A stretch of DNA of 64,000 bases, taken from NCBI GenBank assembly GCA_964414425.1, contig CAYPWL010000011.1, positions 1 to 64,000 of the forward strand, in the 5' to 3' direction. This document shows, one piece after another, positions 26,608 to 35,700 of this stretch. The notes beneath the pieces were generated by a model. The model saw only the letters and a list, made by a program, of their open reading frames with translations. It was not told the origin of the DNA and did no database searches. The position numbers were made by a program, and so were the translations under genes. Each line of letters opens with the position of its first letter. Positions within the stretch are counted from its first letter, which is position 1. The DNA is from GYS-P2D sp964414425 (lineage in GTDB: Bacteria; Bacteroidota; Bacteroidia; Chitinophagales; Saprospiraceae).

Positions 26608-29600
26608 TTATTCTATGATGAACTTCTCAACTTTAGAAGTCCCATCATGATGTATCACTCGTAACAAGTACATTCCTGCACTGTAATCGCTCACGTCTAA
26701 TCTCATGGAGAGATCATCTATAGTTCTTACAACTTGACCTTTGAGGTCGATGATCTGAGCCTCTGCTACATTAGTAGCATCATAGCTGATAGACATCATA
26801 TGACTAACAGGATTTGGACTAATCGTAAGCTTGAGTTCTTGAAGATCTCGCTGATTGAAGTCTATCCCATTATCAATGCCTCCCTGGCCTTGTAATTCAA
26901 CGATTCCTATATCGGATCTGCCTTTAGCTAAAGCTTCTCCACGATATGCTCTTACATTTAAGCAGTAATCTTCTACCTCTCCAAATGCAATCACGTCACA
27001 TGGACTCTTAGGAAATCCATTAAGACTCATGATTACTCTCATTCTGATCTTACCGATTTTAGTTCCTATCGGTATAGGGAATGTTCCCGCAATCACATTA
27101 GAACTTCTAGAAGTACCTATTAATTCTCGCTCATCTTCGAAATCGCCATCACCATTGAAATCAATGTAGAAGTGATAGTAAGCTAAGTAAGCTTGTGATC
27201 CGAATCCAGGAGTGAATCTAACATCAAACTCTCCACCTTCGTATACATCAAGACAATACTCAGTCAAGTCAGCAAAACCACCATTGTTACCCGTCTTGAA
27301 TAACAAGTTTCCAACCTTAGATTCTTTTATAAAACCAAGATCACTACGCTGAGCGAATGATCTACAAGTAGTAGCACCACCCGTATTCGGATTACTTACT
27401 GTAACATTAAAGCTACAAGTCTCACTTACACCACAAGCATCAGTTGCTCTGACGGTTACTCTGGTTGTCCCTACAGGGAATGCACCACCACTTGGCACGC
27501 CTTCTACAAGAGTAAATCTTACATCGGCCGGAACCTCCATAATATACTCTCGCTGAGCGTCAGCAGCAACATCATTCCATTCTCCATATGGATTCATCTC
27601 AACAAAATGTTGACTACCACCTGTGTTGCTCGGCTGGTGAGCTCCCCAACTTGCGTAATTAATCTCACGATTATTCACATTGAAGAATCGTCCCTCTGTA
27701 ATATGATCACTGACTCCAATAAATGCAGATTGTGTGATCAATTGTCTCGCTAAGAAATTATTCTCAGCTGGTGACTCGATTGTCGCTAAGTATCCACCTA
27801 AACTACGTGATGTAGCATTCGCCTGGCTCCACGTAGCATTGCTACGACTACAGTAGTAGTATGAACCACCGTGATAGCCCATATAGATAAATCCATCAAT
27901 AGATCTCGGTTGTGCATTTCCAGCAGTACAACACGTTGTAACCTCTGGTAAGCTATACGCTACATAAGCACCATTTGCTGAAGTTTCTACAGCAATATCA
28001 TCGGGGCATTCTATAGATAGTCTCTGCTCTACCTGAACGGCAAAACTACAAGTCTCCACATTACCACAAGCATCAGTCACTTCAAACTCTACACGAGTAG
28101 AACTACTGAGGTTCTTCAAGGTAGTCGGGCCAGCTGTCTGTCTCACTGATACGCAAGGAAGCTCTACGATGAATAGTAATTTCTCATAGTTGAACTGATC
28201 ATTCCAAAGTCCATTCTTAAGTAACTCTACATAATCCTGTTTGCCTTGATAATCATTAGGCTGACGAGGGTACCAATTAGTATAAGTTGGCACTTCTCCA
28301 TCTGTCCATTTAAAGGTTCCTTCTTCGATCTCGTCACTGAGTCCGATATAAGCAGAGTTCACTGGCAATCGTGAAGCTAAGAAGTGGTTTTCTTCTGCAG
28401 ATTCAATTTTAGCTAAAAATCCTCCAATATTAGATGCTTCAGTTCTTGCCCGTGGCCATGTCGCCTTAGTGCGAGATAGGTAATAATTGGTTCCTCTGAA
28501 ATTACCGATAAATAGAAATCCAGAGATATCTCCTCCCGCACATAAATCACAAGAAGAACTCACTTGAGGCTGAGGAATGCTGGCAGAAGTATTGTCATCA
28601 CAAGCCATCACCATATCTGACGGACATGTTACTGACAAAGAGCCAGATCCAGTCCCTCCGTTTCCTGTTCCACCACCAGTGGTTGTCTCTTCTTCAACTG
28701 TCACTACGAATGAGCACGTCGTTGTGTTACCACAGTTATCCCGTGCTGTCAATGTTACAGTAGTAGATCCTATAGGAAATTGACTTCCATTAGTCACATT
28801 AGATGTGAGCGAAGCTCCACAGTTATCTGTAACCGTAGGAGTCATCCAAGAATAATTAGCTTGAGATGCTGAGATCGTCACGTCTATTGGACAATTAGTA
28901 ATCGTAGGTGCCTGTGTATCTGCAAGAGTAATACGCTGTGTACAACTCACTGACTGGCCGTTGTCAGGATTAGTCGCCGTCCATATCCGATCAATAGTCA
29001 TTGCTCCTCTGCAAGGACCTTGGGCTACTATCTGATCAGTGAATGTGATCGTCGGAGTAGATGGACATCCAGACGCAGAACCAAATGACCCAGTCGCCAT
29101 GCCTGTTACACTTGGTGATGTCGAGGAGCCTGGGCACGCTGTATAATTAGCCGGACAGTTAATCGTTGGTATCGCTTGACATCCAGACTCTACCACTGTT
29201 ACACTAAAAGAACAACTGGAATTATTACCACATGCGTCTTTCGCATTGATAGTTACTTGGGTTGTTCCTACTGGGAACACACTACCGTTGGCAACATCTG
29301 AGTGCAACGTTATTGTACCTGCACAGTTGTCAGTTACGGTTGGAGATGTCCAACTATACGCTCCGTGATCACTTGATATCGTGACACTTGCAGGACAGTT
29401 CGTGAGAGTCGGCGCCTGTGTGTCTACGAGGCTGATAACCTGTGTGCAGCTTACAGCCTGACCATTATCCGGATTAGTCGCTGTCCAGATACGATTGATC
29501 GTCGTAGCTCCATTACATGGACCTTGCGAGACGATTTGATCAGTAAATGTAATGGTCGGAGACGCTGAACATCCGGTAGCAGAACCAAATGATCCTGTGG

Positions 29601-32352
29601 CCATGCCTGTCACACTCGGTGAAGTCGAAGTACCAGGACATCCTGTAAAGCTCGCCGGGCAGCTAATCGTTGGCGTTGCTTGACAGCCAGCCTGTACAAC
29701 TGTTACTGTAAATGAGCAGCTCGATTGATTACCACAACCATCTGTAGCTGTTAATGTAACTGTAGTGGTACCTATCGGAAAAGTACTACCATTGGCAACG
29801 CTGGCGCTAATAGTCGTACCTCCACAGTTATCTGTAACTGTAGGCATAGCCCACGAATAGGTAGATTGTGCACTTGATATCGTTGCATTTGACGGACAAT
29901 TAGTAATCGTCGGCGCTTGAGTATCAACAAGTGTTATGCGCTGCGTACAACTTACTGATTGACCATTGTCTGGATTAGTAGCCGTCCAGATACGATTGAT
30001 CCTTGTCGCGCCATTGCACGGGCCTTGGGAAACAATCTCATCTCTAAATGTAATCGTCGGACTTCCTGTACATCCTGAACTTGCCCCATATGATGCTGTT
30101 GCCATACCTGTCACACTTGGAGAGGTAGATGAGCTAGGACATCCAGTAAAGTCTGCAGGACAACCCATGTTAGGCGAACTCTGACAACCGGCCATAGCCA
30201 TATTGACGGTTACAGTAAATGAACATGTAGATACTCTACCACATAAGTCTGTTACTGTAAATGTAACAGTCGTAACACCTGGAGTAAAAACACTTCCACT
30301 TGGTTTACTGAAGCTTGTAGCGGCGATACCGCAATCATCAGATACCGTAGGTTGGCTGTAGTTTACAACAATACCGCTCGGCGATGTAGTCGATTGAGTG
30401 ATATCAGCAGGACACTGAGATATGACTGGAGCCTGAGTATCGTCTACAGTAATTACTTGTGTACATGACGATGTTAACACCGAGTTATCCGGATTAGTCG
30501 CTGTCCAAGTACGTTGTATCGTTCTGGCATTAGCGCAAGTCCCCGTCGCTACTACTTGATCACTAAAAGTGATGATAGCATCAGACGAACAGTTGTTAGA
30601 ACTGAAGCTCGCTGTTGCTTGACCAGTAAAAGCTGGATCTGTAGATTCTCCTACACAGAGATCCATATTAGCAGGACAACTTATATTAGGTGACTCTTGA
30701 CAAGCCTGATCTAATAGTACTTGTACGGAGAAGAAACATGTATTAGAGTTGTCACAAGCATCTGTCACCGTGACTTGTACAGTTGTTGTCCCCAATGGAA
30801 ACACACTACCACTCTGAGTAGAGTATGTTACGCTTGCTATACCACAATTATCAGTTGCTACAACATCAGGAAAGTTAACTACACGTCCAGATGTTGAACT
30901 GCTTCCGATCACTATGTCTTGTGGGCAAGTAACAATTGTTGGCACCGTTTGATCGCGTAGATTGATCCTCTGAACACAACTCGTCGTCATGGTAAAGTCA
31001 TCAGGATTAGTGGCCGTCCAAGTTCTTTCGATTAATCTTGTACCAGCGCAAGAGCCCGTAGATATTACCACATCGCTGAATGTTACATCAGGCGTGTTCA
31101 TACAAGTCATGCTGCTAAATGTAGCAGTAGCCATACCCGTAATTGAAGGATCACTACTTGAGCTTACACATCCTTCAAAAGTATCAGGACAGTCTATCAC
31201 TGGTGGATCTTGACATTGGACAAGTATGACAGTTATTTCAAAGGTACATGTCGCAACATTGCCACATAAATCGGTTATTGTAAAAGTAACTGGAGTAACC
31301 CCTGGTGTAAACACACTACCACTTGGTATACTCGGCACAACAGAGGCAATACCACAATCGTCAGTAACGACTGGATCATCATATATGATGACAATTCCTG
31401 AAGGTGATATTGTACTATTCTCAAGATCCTCTTGACAAGTGATAATCACTGGAGGCTCATTGTCTTGTGTCTCAATAAGTTGTACGCATGATGCCGACAG
31501 GTTAGAGTTAGCACCATTGGTGGCTGTCCAAGTTCTTTCTATCGTTCTATTCTGTGCACAAGCGCCTCCTGTAGAGACAACTACATCTCTAAAAGTGACA
31601 TTAGGTGTGCCACAAGATGGATCAGCAAAAGATGCTGCAGGCGTACCCGTAAAAATCGGATCAAGATCCTGACCTACACAGCCCGAGAAGTTCGGTGGGC
31701 AGCTGATAGTCGGGACATCTTGACAGCCAGTAGCATTGACAGTTACGGTAAATGAACATGTTGATTCATTACCACAAGCATCTCGAGCAGTATATATCAC
31801 AGTAGTTACACCAGCTGGAAACACTGATCCATTCTGCACATTACTTTCAAAAAACACTATGCCACAATCATCTGAGGCAAACGGAGGTGCCCAGGCAACA
31901 GTCGCAGTTGTTCCATTATCTGGATCAACTGTAATATTGGTAGGACAATCTGTAATCACTGGGAGTTCATCGTCTTCAAGTAGAATTACTTGAGTACACT
32001 CTGCAAATAGCCAAGGATCTGCCCCATCGGGATAATCCGCACGCCAAGTTCTTTTAATTAAAATTCCGCCTGCGCAGGCATCAGCACCCTCGACTTCGTC
32101 TTCAAAAGAGACAACAGGTACTTCACAATCATTCTCTCCAGCTACTGCAGTGGCTGCACCGACAGAGGCAGGAGAAGTGTCATCACCTAAACAGCCAAAG
32201 TAATTTTGTGGGCATGTTATGACAGGTGATCTGTTACATGTGCTGAAATGTTCTGCGGTATTAGCTGCAGTCAGCGCAGTAGAGAAAATGGTCAAATACA
32301 ATACTGGTAGACACGATAATACCATGCTACATAAGTGTAGAGCATTTTTCAT
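26608..32352 (-). CDS. Giant T9SS-exported protein: HYR repeats, two C-type lectin domains, GEVED, type A sorting domain
   Basis: A 1914-residue cell-surface or secreted protein. After a signal peptide, seven units of about 168-171 residues start near residues 38, 207, 378, 549, 720, 887 and 1055. Each opens with a CxxxPxxxCPxxF-type segment and ends as a HYR module (TVTDNCG, TVTxTAxDxCGN, CSFTVTV). Further on, two HYR modules are each interrupted by a C-type lectin domain: about 1272-1402 (AYIGLSDEIEEG, QPNDYQGK, GLWND) and about 1482-1605 (FIGVSDHITEG, HQPSN, GEWND). A GEVED domain (about 1660-1797, FYIDFNGDGDFED, GEVEDYC) and a type A T9SS C-terminal domain (1839-1914, ISPNPV, GMYLLRV) follow. 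Likely an adhesin or glycan-binding protein; the ligand is unknown. Confidence 0.92.
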   Translation of the reverse strand: MKNALHLCSMVLSCLPVLYLTIFSTALTAANTAEHFSTCNRSPVITCPQNYFGCLGDDTSPASVGAATAVAGENDCEVPVVSFEDEVEGADACAGGILIKRTWRADYPDGADPWLFAECTQVILLEDDELPVITDCPTNITVDPDNGTTATVAWAPPFASDDCGIVFFESNVQNGSVFPAGVTTVIYTARDACGNESTCSFTVTVNATGCQDVPTISCPPNFSGCVGQDLDPIFTGTPAASFADPSCGTPNVTFRDVVVSTGGACAQNRTIERTWTATNGANSNLSASCVQLIETQDNEPPVIITCQEDLENSTISPSGIVIIYDDPVVTDDCGIASVVPSIPSGSVFTPGVTPVTFTITDLCGNVATCTFEITVILVQCQDPPVIDCPDTFEGCVSSSSDPSITGMATATFSSMTCMNTPDVTFSDVVISTGSCAGTRLIERTWTATNPDDFTMTTSCVQRINLRDQTVPTIVTCPQDIVIGSSSTSGRVVNFPDVVATDNCGIASVTYSTQSGSVFPLGTTTVQVTVTDACDNSNTCFFSVQVLLDQACQESPNISCPANMDLCVGESTDPAFTGQATASFSSNNCSSDAIITFSDQVVATGTCANARTIQRTWTATNPDNSVLTSSCTQVITVDDTQAPVISQCPADITQSTTSPSGIVVNYSQPTVSDDCGIAATSFSKPSGSVFTPGVTTVTFTVTDLCGRVSTCSFTVTVNMAMAGCQSSPNMGCPADFTGCPSSSTSPSVTGMATASYGASSGCTGSPTITFRDEIVSQGPCNGATRINRIWTATNPDNGQSVSCTQRITLVDTQAPTITNCPSNATISSAQSTYSWAMPTVTDNCGGTTISASVANGSTFPIGTTTVTLTATDGCGNQSSCSFTVTVVQAGCQATPTISCPASFTGCPGTSTSPSVTGMATGSFGSATGCSASPTITFTDQIVSQGPCNGATTINRIWTATNPDNGQAVSCTQVISLVDTQAPTLTNCPASVTISSDHGAYSWTSPTVTDNCAGTITLHSDVANGSVFPVGTTQVTINAKDACGNNSSCSFSVTVVESGCQAIPTINCPANYTACPGSSTSPSVTGMATGSFGSASGCPSTPTITFTDQIVAQGPCRGAMTIDRIWTATNPDNGQSVSCTQRITLADTQAPTITNCPIDVTISASQANYSWMTPTVTDNCGASLTSNVTNGSQFPIGSTTVTLTARDNCGNTTTCSFVVTVEEETTTGGGTGNGGTGSGSLSVTCPSDMVMACDDNTSASIPQPQVSSSCDLCAGGDISGFLFIGNFRGTNYYLSRTKATWPRARTEASNIGGFLAKIESAEENHFLASRLPVNSAYIGLSDEIEEGTFKWTDGEVPTYTNWYPRQPNDYQGKQDYVELLKNGLWNDQFNYEKLLFIVELPCVSVRQTAGPTTLKNLSSSTRVEFEVTDACGNVETCSFAVQVEQRLSIECPDDIAVETSANGAYVAYSLPEVTTCCTAGNAQPRSIDGFIYMGYHGGSYYYCSRSNATWSQANATSRSLGGYLATIESPAENNFLARQLITQSAFIGVSDHITEGRFFNVNNREINYASWGAHQPSNTGGSQHFVEMNPYGEWNDVAADAQREYIMEVPADVRFTLVEGVPSGGAFPVGTTRVTVRATDACGVSETCSFNVTVSNPNTGGATTCRSFAQRSDLGFIKESKVGNLLFKTGNNGGFADLTEYCLDVYEGGEFDVRFTPGFGSQAYLAYYHFYIDFNGDGDFEDERELIGTSRSSNVIAGTFPIPIGTKIGKIRMRVIMSLNGFPKSPCDVIAFGEVEDYCLNVRAYRGEALAKGRSDIGIVELQGQGGIDNGIDFNQRDLQELKLTISPNPVSHMMSISYDATNVAEAQIIDLKGQVVRTIDDLSMRLDVSDYSAGMYLLRVIHHDGTSKVEKFIIE

Positions 32353-32713
32353 AAAACAAGTTTTAGATGTTCAAATAGTATGGACAACTATCTGTATCTG
32401 ATAGGTAGGTGGTAAGGTAAAAATGAAAAGGCTTCAGTAAGTAGAATTCAAAATGGTCTATGCAATGTCGTTTAAGACAGTTAATCCATTTGTTCTGAAT
32501 GTAAAGATAGTGACACTTTGGGGTGTTTTAGTTACCGCCTTGTTAATATGATGTTATTTATATAATGTAGACATAAGCAGCGCATAATCAGCGTTAAAGA
32601 CATACACCTCAGGACAATTAACTCATTCTTCTATCTGTTTAAATGTTAATCTTATAGCCTTGAGAGGCTATTATTAATATGTTTATCCGATTCAGTTATA
32701 ATCTTATTCGACT
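32353..32713. other. 361-bp divergent promoter region between two giant surface genes
   Basis: AT-rich gap between the HYR/lectin gene (reverse) and the CHU_C gene (forward). A 6-bp hairpin ATAGCC/GGCTAT (32654-32671) sits 42 bp before the GTG start of the forward gene, probably in its leader. No exact TAnnTTTG box was found on either strand; promoters for both genes must lie here. Confidence 0.5.
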
Positions 32714-35700
32714 GTGAGAATTGATCGACTCTACCATATAGTTACTATTACATCTCTGCTCTGCCTGTGTATACAGCTGCCCGCCCAGGATCTATTCTGG
32801 ATCGGCAATAATGGTAATTGGAATGACGCTGCTAACTGGTCTACGACATCAGGGGGAGCGGCAGATGCCAATGTTCCTACCATAGCTAATGATGTGATAT
32901 TTGATAATAATTCTGGCCCCTGCGCTATTATGAATGATGCAGTAGCCCGATCTATCTTGCAAGATAATGGTCAAGAGATCAGGATAGAGGCCACCCTGAC
33001 TATCAGTGGAGCATATACTTTTGTGAATGGTACTATAAGAAATGACGGGACCATTATAGCCGCAGCAATCATATCTGATGGTGCAATTGATAGAGACTTT
33101 GACAGTAGTGATGGTACAATCAGGATATCTGCTATTGCCCCTGAGATAGGCACGTTTGCTTTTAATTCCACTAATCTCACTTTTGATGGGATCGACAGCC
33201 TAATCTTTCAGGACGCAGAACTATCCAGGCTTTCTACTACAGGATCCTTAGACAATATCAATTATATAGAGTTTACTACTGATGGCGAGATTTTCGGAGA
33301 TCACGAATTTGATGTACTCAGAGTTAGAAATAGTAAGACTCTATTTCTAAATAACACCTCTACACAGCGGATCTTAGATGAGATTGTCACTAATGATCCT
33401 TGTAATGGATACGCCACAATATCTGGATTCTTAAATCAGCCTGACTTAGCGGGTTTGTTTTTCTCTATTAGTAATTCACGCCCTGAAGGCTTCGTATTTC
33501 GGCGGATACGATTTGAGACAGCCAGTGGATTTGGTCTTGACTTACGAGAATCCATAGACGCAGGAGAGAATGAAAATGTGCGTACACCCGCTAATCCTGA
33601 TGATCGCGTCCTCTACTGGGTAGGCGGTACAGGTGAGTGGTTTGACAATAACAACTGGTCTCTGACAAGCGGCGGTCCTGGGGGAGAATGTGTACCAACT
33701 ATCCAAGATGACGTAATCTTTGATCTCAACTCGTTTAATACTAATACTGATGTGGTATCCACGTTGTCCAGTGCATTTTGCAATAATTTCACCTATACCG
33801 CACCGGAAAACGGGATAACAATAGACCTCCCTACGATCTTTGTCAGCAACAACCTCATCTTAGAAAATAACTTTAACTGGGCCATTGGTTTTACCATATT
33901 AAGTGGCGATCGAGAAGCCGGTGCCAGTAGGCAGCAGATGGTCAGAACCAGTGGCACTCAATTAGAAAATTTACGCATCTACAGTGAGCGTAACATTGAG
34001 CTATTAGACGACCTCAACGTACAGTTTGATATCACCATCAGTGGATTTGACCCAACAGTCAACTTTATAAGTAATGGGCATGACATCACTACAGGGCGGT
34101 TTTTTGCCTTCAATAATCAGATGGGCCTCGACCTAAGAGACTCATACATATTAGTAACAGGTTCTGAAATAGATACAGAGCAACCCTTGACTATCAGTAC
34201 TTCGGCCATTACATCCGTGGAAAATACTCAATGGGAGCTAAGTGCTCAAGTCACAGGATTAGAGACTAACGAGGGAGAGTTAGGAAGTGTGTGGTTCAGT
34301 GACCCCTCAGGATTAGGACGAGCTATTGCCTTAACACCCTTATCCAGCCCTAACTTTAGATTTAGCGGCGATGGGGAGATTTTTGGAGATGATTATATAC
34401 TTGACAGCCTCATTTTCTCGCCTGGTAACACCTATCAGATCGACCCTAACAATGCGATAGCTGTTAACTCATACTTTGAATCCTTAGGTGATGTTTGTCA
34501 ACCGATCACTTTTTCAAGTTTTGAATCAGGGACACAAGAGGAACTTATTATACCAGCATCTGCGACTATTGACATGTCATTCACGAGTATCTCGGATATA
34601 CGAGCCACTGGTGGCAATGCATTTGATGCAGGGACAGGGAGTGTAGATGTGCAAGGCAACTCGGGCTGGAGCTTTCGAGATCCCAATGCACAAGATGTCA
34701 ATCGTTTCCTCGGAGAGGATCAAGTCATCTGTAACGATACCGAACAAATCATATTTGACTTAAATTTTTCTGACGATGATGTCGACAGTGTCATCTGGAA
34801 TGGCAACGAGCTACAGATCAGCAGTCCTTTTACTTTTGAGCTGGTAACCTTAGGCGTCAGACCTTCAATCATTAGAAACGTACGTGCAGAAGTCTTCTTC
34901 ACCAATGGCTGTAGCCAAAGCGATACCGTTAATATCAGTTTTAATGAAGCCATAAGTTTTGATCTCGGCAGCGATACAACGCTTTGCAATGGATCTATAG
35001 CACAATTTAATATACCGATAGACGATGCTCAATATGCATGGTCTACAGGAGAAGAGACACAGGCTATTTTTGCTTTTGATCCAGACACCTACTTTGTAAG
35101 AGTAGATAGTGGTGCTTGTAGCTTTAGCGATACAATTGTTGTTGAAGCAGTAGATCTCTCTGCGTTGAGGATAGGAAATGACACAACTATATGCGACAAT
35201 GGTGTATTGACCCTTGAAGCACCATCTGGGTTTAGTGGTGATATATTATGGTCTGACAACAGTACAGGTAACAGTATCACTGCATCACAGTCCGGTATAT
35301 TTTGGGCAGAGTTTTCAGAAGGTAACTGTATGTTTAGAGATAGTGTAGAGGTGATATTCGATAACGCATTCGACGTCAATCTTGGTAATGATACGACCCT
35401 CTGTAATGGAGCGTCACTCACGCTGAATACTGGATTGAATGCTGGTAATATCCTATGGTCTACTGGTGAAACCACCCCATCTATATCGATCACGGATACT
35501 GACACTTATACGGTAACAGTCCAAATGGGCAGTTGTGTAGCGACAGATACGATAGTTATCCAACAAGTCTTTTTGGATTCTATAAACTTAGGAAGAGACA
35601 CAACTTTTTGCATGGGTGAAGTCCCAGAACTGAGTGTTCCTACCAATTTCAATGGAGATTTCATTTGGTCTACTGGAAGTACCGACCGTACCATCTCGGT

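Noticed and set aside
28577..31993. Several forward-strand frames inside the HYR/lectin gene
   Set aside because: They follow the tandem repeats antisense to a gene with clear domain structure; low complexity Val/Thr/Pro products are typical antisense shadows.
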